Below, piece after piece: positions 12,601 to 24,535 of a DNA stretch of 64,000 nucleotides. Numbering within the stretch: position 1 is the first letter of the stretch; the number at the start of each line of letters is the position of its first letter. The stretch is taken from assembly GCF_964204645.1 (NCBI RefSeq), contig NC_134031.1, forward strand, positions 19,279,307 to 19,343,306, given 5' to 3'. The notes under the pieces are model-generated. The model worked only from the letters and a program-made list of their open reading frames with translations, did no database searches and was not told where the DNA came from. The translations under genes and the position numbers were made by a program. This DNA is from Tubulanus polymorphus. Its lineage: Eukaryota > Nemertea > Palaeonemertea > Tubulaniformes > Tubulanidae.

Positions 12601-13940
12601 GTTTCAGAAATAGCTGCTACCACGAGCGAGCTTTTCGATAAAAATTTGTTCGCAAAAATTAAGTACCGACGTGAAACGTTCGCATCACCATTAACCCAAG
12701 GCTCGTAGAAAAGGGGACATCACTGCCCACTGAAGTATACACGCATAAGCGAAAATGAACCATGATTTTCGGGCGAAGATTTTGGAAAATACCCAATAAA
12801 AGATCGCGCTCCTAGATGTGTCGGCCTTGTATCGATGACACGAACTGATTTTCGAAGAAGTCAAACAATTTAGACGCATTTCCCCGATTATTCGGGTTAG
12901 TTAAACACAGCACATAATCTCAAATCTTCGGCCGATATTTTCACAAAAGATTATTCCAGTTTAAATATATCTGTATATCCAATAAAAGAATAATCTAAGT
13001 GCGCGAAATGTTTTTCCTAGAAAAAACCATCTAAAATTGACCCAATTCCCTTTTTAATCGCGACTTTGCTCGCTGTTTGACCAGTCGGGCACTAGAGCAA
13101 ACGAAGAGTCGCGAAACGAAATTCGGAAACGTTTTTGAAAAATTTGAAGAAAAATTCACATAATCTGTGCGTTTTGGAGAAGTTGAAAAATACAGCAGGA
13201 GCCAGCTTCAAACATTTCTACATCAGAATCTCGTGAACAAATTAGATCCTCGGAACTGGGGCCAAACATCAAAAATTGAATTAAAACGACACGAAGTTGG
13301 GGACTATCGATATATAGACCATGCGTGAAAATGTTTAAAAAAATGTTCAGAAGAAGGAGGTGTTAAGTGGGATGTGACATATCGATTGAGTAAAATGATT
13401 ATGTTGTATTTGTCCTAATAATAGTAATATTGATTAATTGATTTCTATAAAGCGCCCTTTCAACGTATAGCATTTTAGTTAACGATGTTTTTGTAACAAT
13501 GTCAAATAATGTAACATTTTAATGAAAATTGATTTCTAATACTCTATTGTCCTCTCGAAGTACATGTCTATATCAATCGCTTTTATATGAATAAGGGTAA
13601 AAAGTGCAAACTGTATATCATATTATATCTGTTACGCAGACGTTACTATTTCTCTAAACATATCGATCCCGGTGAGCGTTTTGTTATAACTGCGAAAGTC
13701 AAAAGCCCGCGAGATGAACTGTACTTGGCCTCCTGGAATCAGTTCGCGTTCGATAGAAAAGCGCGGTTCGGAAATAAACGGCTTTTATAACGCGCAAGAA
13801 CGGCCGTGTATATATTCTAAAGAATGGAAGGCGTACTACCGACTCGAACGTTTGTATTCATACACCTCGTGCTATCCGACGGACGGCAGCGCGTTGCCGC
13901 TCCGCCGCCGCCGCCGCTAGCCCGCCGTCAGATAAAATGA
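9624..13940. other. Intergenic region between ZER1 and the UGT gene
   Basis: No coding region recognised. The ZER1 promoter and 5' UTR exon should lie in the left part; the GC-richer block at about 10540-10730 is a candidate but carries no clear landmark. A pol III B-box-like GGTTCGAGTCC occurs at 10338 with no convincing A box upstream. 'ataaagcgccc' near 13448 resembles the 'AAAGCGCTATATA' repeat tail at 19440. The GC-rich run of CCGCCG units at 13900-13918 lies just before the presumed UGT first exon. Confidence 0.5.
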
Positions 13941-13949
13941 CGCGGAGCG

Positions 13950-14070
13950 CCTCGACTAGAGAGAGTCAGTTGAGGTGACACACCCGTTACCACAACACAC
14001 CTGCGCCGCCGATACCAACAGTAACTATCACCAACGGAATAATTATAATCATCAATACTTATTCAATCGG
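13950..14070 (+). other. Probable non-coding first exon of the UGT gene
   Basis: The GC-rich stretch ends in a strong donor (TCG|GTGAGT at 14070/14071). The next good acceptor on this strand is the pyrimidine run ending TTATAG at 14843, 21 bases before the UGT start codon. I infer a 5' UTR exon with its 5' end near 13950; the transcription start is not visible. Confidence 0.4.
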
Positions 14071-14863
14071 TGAGTCCATTAAAATGTATAAATTATTTTC
14101 ACAAATTAAAAGAAAAAATTAATTTCAAAAAGTTATTCGTAGAAATAGTGACAACTTTTTTTTCGCGCATTTTCTATTTGAAATATCTAAGGTTTTTCAT
14201 ACGTAGAAAATTATGCCCATATTTCAAATTAAGATATTCTTTTTGAAAATCATTTATGTCGCTCTTTCTTTTTATATTCGCGCACGTATTGTCTTATCAT
14301 TGCATACATTATTAGGCTTTTCTTTCAAATTTCATTTCGTTTCAAGTGATTAAAGGGAAAATGTTTCTGAGGTTGATACGCGCAAACTTTGATTTCAAAT
14401 TTGTCGGGATGTTTTATGCGATAGATGGCATTGCGGTCGTTTCGGCTGGAAACCAAATAAACCGCGCGCGTTTAGTGGCGCGATTTCCGAGTTGATTGAG
14501 CATTTTAGATGAAAAACCAGTTTTTTAAATAAAAAAATACGTATTTCAAAAGTATCTATGAACACGGGTTAAGCGTATTAAAGTTCTAGTGTAAAGAATA
14601 TCGTATCAAAATTTGAAAAAATTGCACATTCAAATTAAAAACGAAATCTATTCATCAAAATATTTCGAAATATAAATTCACATTATTATCATAAGATTCG
14701 TTCGCCGGCGGGTGGCGATATAGAATTTGGCCGAGAATCGGAAGCTGAAAGCATTGATTAATTCGGGATTAAGGTTTTAGAAATGAAAATATCCTTTTAA
14801 ACTTTTTAAATGTTTTTACTTTTTTTTCAAATTCCAATTATAGATTCTCGTTCGCTGAAAAAA

Positions 14864-16489
14864 ATGGGGAAAACGATCGTCAAATTGATTTTCCTGTTAC
14901 TGATCTATCTGTTACAAGCGAATGCCGGTAAAATACTGATATTTTTCGTGCCCGGTAGCGGCAGCATGAGCGAACAGTTGTCGATAGCAGTTGGCCTTAT
15001 CGACCTGGGTCACGAGGTACACGCGTTGGTCAGCGAGGACATGCACGGTCACCCGATGCTGGCGAAATTTCACGACATCGAAATTCACTACCACCGAGAA
15101 AAACCGGGTACGACCTACGACATCGAGAAATTCGGCGAAGAATTGATGAATTATTACATCGAGGAACACAAGTCTCAAGCGGATGTATTCTACGATGTAC
15201 ATCTGAAATGGGCGCGTAAAATGTGCTGGTGGACCGGGCACGATAACAACACGTACAGTCTACTGCGACGCGAGAAATTCGATCTGGCTGTCTTCGAAAC
15301 GTTCGTCCTATGCCACCACATGGTCGCTTATAAATTAAACATTCCGTACGTGACCGCCTCCAGTTTTCACTCGGTAGTCGTGGCTCGCAGTCACCCGCTG
15401 ATGACCGAATTTACGCATAAAATCGCGGGCGAACGAAACACGTTTCTGAACCGATTGAAACTATTCGTGCACATGTATCTGGCCGATTACGCGGTGCGCT
15501 TCTGGCTGAAAAATGACGAGCTCGGTAACGTCGACAATCAACCCTACCCTCCTCTAGACGAACTCGTACTGAAAGCCGAACTCTACCTGAACAACCAGAA
15601 CGGAGTGATCAGCTATCCGACCATGTCGATGCCGAATGTAATTAAAGTGGGCGGTCTTATAGCGCAACCGCCGCAACCACTGCGAGGGGAGTTGAGTGAA
15701 TTGATGAACTGCAGCAGAGCTCAGTCGCACGGCGTCATAGTCGTATCGTTTGGATCAGTATTCGCCACCGTACCGAATAGATTACTGATACCGATGATGC
15801 GAGCATTCAGTAAAGTTGACCAGTTGGTCGTTTGGCGGCTAAAATTCCGTCCTGGTCAGGACACAATCGTTAAAGTGCCGTCCAATGTTAAAATGTTCGA
15901 CTGGTTGCCGCAAAACGATGTTCTGGGCCACGAAAATACGAAACTTTTCGTTACGCATGGAGGAGCGGTTGGGATGGCCGAGGGTGTGTATAATGGGATA
16001 CCGATGCTAGGAATGGGAATGCAAGGCGACCAACCGCTCAACACCCAACGCATGGAACAAAAAGGTTACGGAATCAACGTCGACCCGACGACCTTGACCG
16101 CGCGTTCGTTTCGGGCCGATATCAAACGTTTATTCGACAACTACGCCACCTATCGACGAGTTACGAACAAAGCCTCGGCAATTATGAAACATTTACCGAA
16201 CGCCCGGAAAGAGGCGGCATTCTGGATCGATCACGTGATGCGATTCGGTTCGGAACATTTACGAACGGTTGCCAGTGACATGCCGCAATATCAGTTATTG
16301 ATGTTGGACATTTTTGCATTTTTTACATTCATGTTTTGCATATTCGTTGCTCTGATGCTATTCGTGATTCGGAGCTTCGTCAAAAATATCTTGCCTCGAC
16401 TTTTTTACCAAACACAACGATTAGCCGTGGCAGATAGCGTAAGATTAGACGCATTGTCGGTGAATGCTCTGTATATGAAATCAGAATAA
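14864..16489 (+). CDS. Membrane UDP-glycosyltransferase (UGT family, GT1)
   Basis: A 541-residue protein in one coding exon. UGTs transfer a sugar from a UDP-sugar to small lipophilic acceptors, normally in the ER lumen. It starts with a signal peptide (hydrophobic IFLLLIYLLQANA), has an N-terminal acceptor-binding half, a C-terminal donor half with WLPQNDVLGH and FVTHGG (H365) followed by GDQ (D389, Q390), and a transmembrane helix near residues 485-515 with a short cytosolic tail. The start at 14864 is chosen because it follows the acceptor at 14843 and precedes the signal peptide; the frame opens upstream at 14810, but that part is intronic. Oddity: the usual catalytic His position (in the GSH motif before GHEV) is Ser34/Met35 and the partner Asp is Glu145. 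The subfamily cannot be assigned from sequence alone. Confidence 0.93.
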   Translation: MGKTIVKLIFLLLIYLLQANAGKILIFFVPGSGSMSEQLSIAVGLIDLGHEVHALVSEDMHGHPMLAKFHDIEIHYHREKPGTTYDIEKFGEELMNYYIEEHKSQADVFYDVHLKWARKMCWWTGHDNNTYSLLRREKFDLAVFETFVLCHHMVAYKLNIPYVTASSFHSVVVARSHPLMTEFTHKIAGERNTFLNRLKLFVHMYLADYAVRFWLKNDELGNVDNQPYPPLDELVLKAELYLNNQNGVISYPTMSMPNVIKVGGLIAQPPQPLRGELSELMNCSRAQSHGVIVVSFGSVFATVPNRLLIPMMRAFSKVDQLVVWRLKFRPGQDTIVKVPSNVKMFDWLPQNDVLGHENTKLFVTHGGAVGMAEGVYNGIPMLGMGMQGDQPLNTQRMEQKGYGINVDPTTLTARSFRADIKRLFDNYATYRRVTNKASAIMKHLPNARKEAAFWIDHVMRFGSEHLRTVASDMPQYQLLMLDIFAFFTFMFCIFVALMLFVIRSFVKNILPRLFYQTQRLAVADSVRLDALSVNALYMKSE

Positions 16490-18797
16490 GATCAGTTTTC
16501 TCTTGAGCATGTGCATAGTGTACATAATATACCCATTGGCAGACTAATGACTAATCTAACTGAAATCTAAAGACTTAAATCTTTAGGGACGGAATTTAGA
16601 ATAAACCCAGAGAAATCCCTCGCCTAGTTGAATACATTAAGGTACATGAACAGTGATATCTGCGCAGGGTGCTGCTCTCTTCAAACACATTTTTTAGATA
16701 GATCATTTTCTGAGTATGTATCTAGTCTTAATCAAAACGACTAGTAATAATTTTTGAAAATATTTTCTTGGTAATTGTTATTGGGTTTTTGGGTTTGGCT
16801 CCCTGGGCCCTCTTAAATCCGTCCCATGGTCGGTTTTCAGATGAGTGTGTCGGGTAACACTCCGGTCAGTTCTGTTGGCGATGGCAACATCTCCGTAAAT
16901 CACTGCGTCGACACATAATATCCCACTCATTCGGGCTATGTATATATCTCTAACTGAACACCTGTCTCGTAAATATATCTATTGCAATTCAATTGTCAAT
17001 ATTTAAGCTCACGTTTGTGAAAGCCCACGTTAAAAAGATATACCGTTTACATGTTTTAGATTGGTGAAAATGTGCTTTCATTATCGACAGTTCATTCAAC
17101 TTTATTTTAAAGTGGGTCTTTTCAATGTAACGAAAGTACATTTCACATTCAAGTTTATATTATATAATTGTGAAATCGTGGTGTATTTGATGTCGTGTTT
17201 TGTGACGTGAAATGATTTATTTTTGGGCGAATAGTTCGCTGTACACGATACGAGCGTGAAAAACATTGTCAAGAATATTTGGAAACTTTTCCGCGCTACG
17301 AGCGCACAAAGGTTTCTAAATTTTTCGCATCATTTCACGGAATATAACGATTACGAATCGTCCTGGCAGTAACTGTCGTTTCTGTCTGTCGTCATATTTA
17401 ACCTGAATTCGCGTGGAACTTGAAGTAGTTGTCATTGAAAGCGGCATAGCCGTACTTTAAGCGGACAATAGCCACGTGTGCTCGCGACCTCAGCCTTACA
17501 CGGTTTGTAGTAAAAATCAGGTTCAATTCAACACCCACGTGTGTCATCTTTTATGTGACGCCTATTTCTGGGGCAAATTTCTGGTTATATAATTTCTTCA
17601 ATGCCATCGAGACGGATTCAATTCTTTCGAATGTCGTGTAAGTCCAAACAATGTAAACATAGGTCCCGTTGTGTTTTGAGACTAATTACCGAGTTCAAAA
17701 TATACAAATACAACTATCGCCTTTTCATTCTCGATACTGTGGTGATAACTGGTAGAAGCTCAATGCACTTAGCTTAATCTTGGTGAAAAAAAAAAACTGT
17801 GCGACAACCGTCTTAATCTTAGTGTCACATTTATTAATAAGGGATTAACTCAATTCAATGTTTTTTTCTAATTTTATGTTGTATAGATAAATAAATGTTA
17901 ACGAATTAAATTAAGATCCAGTTTATCAAAGTAATATTCGCGTGTCACCCGCGTTGGGATGCGCTGCATGTTGTACAATTTTACCAACGTTTTATTTTTA
18001 AAACATGTTTGACAAAAAATATTTCATAAAAGCTTCAGAAAATAAAGATGATTATATAAGCAAATATGCGCATGTTTAATTGAGGGTTGTTAAGTAATGG
18101 ATGCTGTCCGCACCCGACCATAGAATATTGAACATTTTGAGACCGGTCTAGTATCTCGGGTTCCAATTTCGCAATTGTGGATTTTTTCAGTGGATCTGTG
18201 TGGAATTGTGAACTTTGCCTTTTGGGCGAATTGTGAGGCACCATACACAAACTAAATGTCGTACGTGAAAGATTTTACCGTTGTTTCTTACAATAAAACC
18301 GAAGAACTCGCTCTCCACAGTTGAAGCCTAAGACGAGACCTAGACAACCTAATTTGCGTTCTCGGAGAGGAGTTAAAAAGGTTAGAGTGGTGACGCGGAA
18401 GTGAGCCGCGCACGTGGTGTCGTTACCTAGTAATACAAACGCAAAAAATCCCCTAAACTTCAGAAACATTCGACTATTCAATACAAAGCCTGTTTGATTT
18501 ATATAGACAGAATCTGATGGACCACAAATTCACAGCCCGTATCATTAAAACTAGTTGTGTATTCAACAAAGTCGTTAAAAGAACAAGGAAGTTAAACATC
18601 GTCGATTATATGCGCTTTGAAATTAAACAATTTTGTTTTCAAATGATATTGAAACGATGCTGGTTTTGAATACCGTGTATAATACGAGTGAATGAAAATA
18701 TCATCGTTAATTATCAGCACATAATGATGAAATGCTCATCCGTATTAAACCGGGATGTCAGAGATATTCCCCGAACAGAACGCTCACCGATACGACC
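16490..18797. other. UGT 3' region and intergenic
   Basis: No gene recognised. An AATAAA near 17888 (agataaataaatgtt) could end a long UGT 3' UTR, and nearer sites cannot be excluded. The right end is the 5' flank of the 3CxxC zinc-finger gene. Confidence 0.5.
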
Positions 18798-21700
18798 ATG
18801 GAAGGAACGACGATGATTTTGGTACCCCACACGCAGGGAAACATGCCCGATATGTCACCAGCAGCAGCAGCGGCAGCGGCGGCCTCCTGGAGACCGATAG
18901 CCGCTGATCCCAACGCATTCGTGTCCTGGGTTGACTGCCGCATGTTACCCCAGACTCAGGCTACATTTTTTCCACCCAGCACTCCGGTCGATGCGGCCGT
19001 TTTGCCGGCTGGTTTAACGACTTCTTATCAGCAGGTTCCACCGCAAGATAATTCCACAAGTCTTCGGTAAGTTGACAAAAATCTATTCCATTCTCAATGA
19101 CAATCTAAAGATGCTTCGTAAACGCTGTCCCACGTAATTGTACAAAAAGGTATTATCTTAGATCATTAACCCAAGTTGCTTCTTTTTTTTCGAACGATGT
19201 TACCAGTATCGTCAGGCAGTTTTAACAATTTTACTATTCGATATTCAATATCATTTACTGCTCCAAATAATATATATGCATATACAACATTATTAGCACG
19301 GATATTACAATCGATTGATCAGTCTACAAATATAGTAACAAGATGCCTTATTAAGCGTACTTCATTTCAAACGTTAAGCATCTTTATAAAAGACATTTTT
19401 GTTGATAATTGCCTTGTGTCTGAGAACCTTTTATTCAGCGTTTTATTTGATAATTTTATGTACAGCGCTTAAGAGCCCTATTGGAATAAAGCGCTATATA
19501 CGTTTAGTAATGATAAAAATGATGATAACAGATTACTTAATCACAGATGTTGAAAGATTCCGTCTGAGTTTGAAAGATTAAGGAAAAGCCTTCACTGAAA
19601 AGTCTATTTTTTTCATTCATATTCTCTAAGATTTCGTTCAAACGTGAAGTTCTAAAAGGTCGTCTGAAAAACTAAGTCTATAATAGCCACCGATTGACTC
19701 GAATAATAAAGTAGGTTATTTTATTCGCCAGGGAATTGAATGAGAACTGTTACGTCGCCAGAGCCAGTTTGAGGACATTGATATAAATTATATCATATTT
19801 TCCAAATATTTCGTATGATCTACTATATTAGTTCAAATAGTTACGTCGCAATTCGTACAAAATCTATTTCATATCTTATGTCTTGTTCTGCGTTAACTTT
19901 TCTGCCATGTAATTTACAAGAGAACAATACGAGTAATCAATGATGATTTCTTATCATTAGGACCAAACCAGAACATATTCTTGGCATTTCTAATGACTTT
20001 ATGGCGCCGCTGGGCGTAGGTCAGCCTGGTCGTTTGCCAGCGATTCGTTGCGCTGATGCGTTGCTCTGCGACCGCCAGCGACGATCGCATCGCGATGACC
20101 AGTCAACCTCTCGCATCGCATCTACCAGCGACGGCGGATGCAACGCCACATCGCACTGGTCGTGGCTCACCACCACGTTGCAGTATACACTCATCCAGTC
20201 GCGATCAGTACAGTTGCAGCAACCTGACAGTTGCAAACCAGTAAACAAATTGCGACCGAATCGAGTCAACCAAGATGCCCGCCTTAAGAAATGGATTGGA
20301 TTTTCTTTCCACTAGCAGCTCTTGGACATCTATGTTTCAGTGAACCGAGTCCTTCAAATTGTTGATTCAATTCGTTTTCCCTTTAGACCCAGAGGGTCCT
20401 ATACCCCGATCAAACTGTTCGGTCACAGTATATGAATGAAACTATAATTGTGAAATCTGCCTTTTATCCCTCACACACCACGGGAAATCTTTCTATCATA
20501 AATTACGGCCGATGTTAAAATCAAAGCTCATCTCTGAAGCGAACAAACTGCTTTCATTATCACGTATATATTACTACTATATTCGTATTGTAAAAAAACC
20601 TAACCATGATTAACATGATCAACGATTTGCTCATTGGAATGATTCAAAGAATTGCACTCCACTGTCCAAAAAACATCACGCCTCACAAAAAAAAACATTT
20701 TTATGTTTACGAAACTCATCTAACTATTTGAATACTATCTATTCATTTGCAACATTTTCATATCGCGTACATTTTTTTGTTTCATCTCTCTTGGAATAAC
20801 CGTCGTTTGCAGGGACTGTTGATTATGGGCAGAGGTTAAATCAGAGGTTACTTTGTTTATAGATACGGTCGCATAATTATTAGATAAACAAATATATATA
20901 GTGTATATATCAGTGTGGAATCAGGTCAACCGTAGAAATAAGAAAATGACATTAAGACGAAGATTGCGAACCGAACGTAAACACATTTTTTAAAATTCTA
21001 AAGGTCGACGTCGGAATGCACTTTTGAGAATGATTCTGTAAATCCACGAATGTCTCAGATTATACTGGCTGGATACTCCGCATCGCCCATTTGAATCGAA
21101 AACGATTTTTCCGAAGTGGAAAATATCCTCGAATTTGGTGGCAAAATGTGCGGGATACGCGACATTAGGCAAAGTATACCCCCCGAAAATTACCTGCTAT
21201 CAAAAATATGATCGGCTTGTTGCTAATTTAACCTTGAAAATGAAGTAAACACCTTTCACGGGTTCTGAGAAATGTTTTCGAGTTGTCCACATTTTCGTCC
21301 CCTTAAAAAAATCGGCCTTCAATGAACCGAACGCGCCGATAATTAGCGTGTTATACAACGATTCTATGTCTGAACTAAAAATTGAAGTGTGTCAAAACCA
21401 TTTTTTATCTAGATCTGAGAATGATTTTCATTGAAATGACCTGAATATGCTTTCTATCGAAATCGATACGATATTTTGAACGGAAAGTTTTCGGAAAGAT
21501 TTCAAAAGTTATCGTCATTTCAATTGACAACGAACAAACGTAAAATATGGATTTCATTTTGATACATTAGTACGAACGTAGCGATGGTGAGCTCAGACAA
21601 AAATGTCACAAAGAGATTTGTTGCTTTTTAGTATATTTTCATCAACAATTGAACGAAAGTGATAAGAAGCTCAGCGACGAAAAAGATTCCTACTTGCAGT

Positions 21701-24535
21701 ACGCGCCCCTATATGACTGATCGAGATGATTTATATGCATAGCAATGGCAAGGCAATATTCATTTAGGAATAAAATCCTAAATTGATTAAGAAAATGTTT
21801 GAAAATATTGGTTGTATAAAAACCGATGTACGGATTATTTTTGCAGTCAGCGAAAATGTCCTCGCCTGATTTGGCTATGATAATTATCATTCTATTCGCT
21901 TATCGTCCGTTCTTCATTTTGATCTATTATTTCAGGATGGAATTGGTCTGGCACAATGAATTCAGTCGATTGTTTGGTAATTTTTTCATGCACCAGTGGG
22001 CGTTGTATCCATCATTTCAACAGCCACTCGGCAAATGGAAGATGTTCCAAGACAGCGCGAAAGTCAGATTTATTTGCCAGGTGAGTCTGCAGTTAGATTT
22101 CCGAAAAATCACTGAATTATTCTGAATGAAAAGAACTGCTCATTCGCATCTACCGTATTGATAGATTGAGGGTAGATGTGAAACGCTAACATCAGCGCAT
22201 GCATGGAACTTTGAAGAATTTGATAGAATTCTCGAATTTCAACGTGAAACGTCGGCGTTTTTTGCTCGTATTTCGCTCGGATCTGACTTTGTTAACACTT
22301 AAAAAATGTATACGGCGAGAAGCGAAATAAGCGGTAGACTTGATAAAAATTGAAACAGATTTTGTTCAAAAGCACATGTCTATATCATGTAGGATTTTCT
22401 GCGTGAAAGTGTTAGACGAGGGCGGGTGGGCGACACAAGTTTTGCGTGTCATATCAACAACGTGTTTGGATTCTATTTCTCCTTTTTCATTTATTCAAAC
22501 ACGTGGTATAGATATATACATCTAACGATCAAACTACAATAAGTGAAATCAAATTCCAGCGAAACAGGAAAATATACATTTCAATAGCTTCGAAATTTAA
22601 ATGATAAGTGTATCATTGAGTATAATTAAAAGGCATACAATGCATATCAAATAGTCGCCTCTATTTACCATCCGCCCGACCAGCATGATATTGCGGAAAA
22701 CTAATACAGTTATCTACACTTGCAATTTACAAATGATTATTGAGATGATAGATAGATTAGACGGCTTCAATTTTATTGCTCTAGAAATTGTACATTATAT
22801 TTCATAAAGTAAGTCAAAATTAATCGTTACACAAGGGAATGTTATGTGGCTATCTGCACCAGATTCTCCTGTCAACGCGTTCTCTCAACCATTTCCTCCG
22901 AGGCGTCAAATTATTTGTCCAAAACCAATTTTCTTGTTTGTTTGTTTGTTTTGGCCTTACGTCGTTTTGGATGTTGGTATCCCAAGACTAACCCCTATTG
23001 GATTGTTCATTTTAAACCTCATGACGGGTCGGCGTTTGAAGTGTTGTAGGCAGACAGCAGGACTCGAACCCTCGTTTTTAATTCCTGGTAGCCTCCTTAA
23101 GGTGTTTGGAACTGTAGACTTAACGAATTTATGAAATTTCCTAAATTTGGTTAATTGTTGCAGAAAACCGTATTCAAAAATCTTCGAAAAAGTAAACTTC
23201 ATTTCGTAATGGTATTTATGGGCGTTAGTTTTTCGATGTTTTTACGCGCGATAGAAAAAAAGCGATTCAAGAGATTGAAAACTGTTTAGATAGTTTATCT
23301 GAACTCGGATTTTGATTCGTGGTATTTTCACAAGGCCGGCACAGCTGAAAGTCATCTGGACCGTTGAAGTTGTTCGGAAGCTTCTTCCATTATTGTTCGC
23401 ATTCTAACTTTTTTGACAGGATTGAATAAAATCTAAATATCAAATCATATATTTTCATCTAAAATAAAAACTTTTTATCTTGTAGAAATGTATGAAAGGA
23501 TGGACTTCCATGAAAGGTCGAGTGGTTTATTGGTTCAATTTAGACCCGTGTACAGGATTCGGTATCGTATATTTCAAACTATTCGGGCAGCAGTGCAAAG
23601 ATTGTATGAGCGGATTCTTTGAACCAGCCCTATGGTATCCCGAAGAGGTGCTGAAGGTCAGTGAACTAGTTCATCGTTTCTGAATTCAATTTTGAATTGC
23701 CAATGCCTCCATATATAAAACTCAGAAACATAGAAACTTCTCTTCTATCGTGGGTTATGCCACGGAAAAGTGAATGAAATAAACACTTTTGAAAATACCG
23801 GGGATGTTTGTTCGTCAATACACAAATCTTGTGTATATTTTTTAACAACTACAAAAAAGCGTAGGTTTAAGTTAATCCTTAACCCAGTAAGATTGATGGA
23901 ACTAGAAACAATCCAATCCATTTAGATAATTTTTGTTGAATTGAAAATACCTTATTTCCGCAAAAACACATCTCTTAGCCGTTTGAAAGTGAAGTACACA
24001 AATAATTCAAATAGGTCAAGTCGCCATCGAAAAAATTGTCATTAACAGACATCCAGCAAACAACAACTACTCAACATTTTCAATTTATCATAACTTTGAT
24101 TTTAGTCGAATAACGTTTTTACAACTGGTCTTTAAAAAAGTATCAGCATTGTTTGAGGTATTTGACATCATAAATCATTCGCTACACTAAATTTGAACAG
24201 TTGATTTCAAAGACTGGAATTTCGAAACGGTTTTTGACCAATATCGTCTCATAAACTTCCTACATCTTAACTATATTTTCTCGTGCATTATCAAATTTCT
24301 TTTCATTCGTTATTAGGTTGTTGCGAATCTGTATTATAAAGTTGGCCAGACGTACTATGGGTTTCAGAAACCGCCCATACGAACTGACAGACGGTCGGGA
24401 AAACCGAAGAAGGAACACGACAGGAGTTTGTGTCAGGCGTGTTTCGACGGAATCTGCAGAGAATCGAACAGCAATGGCAACTCTTCGAATCCCATCAACC
24501 CCGCAACACCTACCGTCGCCGGACAAGAGGAGTAG
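18798..24535 (+). CDS. 3CxxC-type zinc-finger protein, receptor-transporting protein (RTP)-like
   Basis: Exons: 18798-19066, 21936-22080, 23486-23656, 24317-24535; phases join exactly to 267 residues. Exons 2-4 encode a complete 3CxxC zinc-finger domain: WHNEFSRLFG, then C137xxC140, KLFGQQC175xxC178, FEPALWYPEEVLK, KVGQTYYGF, and H229..C234xxC237...C242. Vertebrate RTPs of this fold help odorant, taste and opioid receptors reach the cell surface; members also act in antiviral defence. There is no C-terminal membrane anchor. Exon 1 (89 residues) has an optimal ACCATGG start, an eight-alanine run and Pro/Thr-rich sequence, with no family I recognise. An extra exon beginning at 19961 (after ATCATTAG) is phase-compatible with exon 1, but I could not find a clean in-phase donor. 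Linking exon 1 to the zinc-finger exons rests on phase alone. ZAR1 shares the fold but is less similar. Confidence 0.75.
19168..19520 (+). repeat. Probable retroelement 3' tail
   Basis: The segment ends in CAGCGCTTAAGAGCCC, then AAAGCGCTATATACG and gat/gata-rich sequence. This word order is common at 3' ends of dispersed retroelements in invertebrate genomes. The open frames across it do not resemble a known protein. It lies in the first intron of the 3CxxC gene. Confidence 0.3.

Noticed and set aside
14912..15241. 109-codon minus-strand frame
   Set aside because: Antisense shadow of the UGT coding exon.
23040..23100. Minus-strand GGGTTCGAGTCC, possible tRNA
   Set aside because: The flanks do not form acceptor or anticodon stems; at most a decayed SINE.
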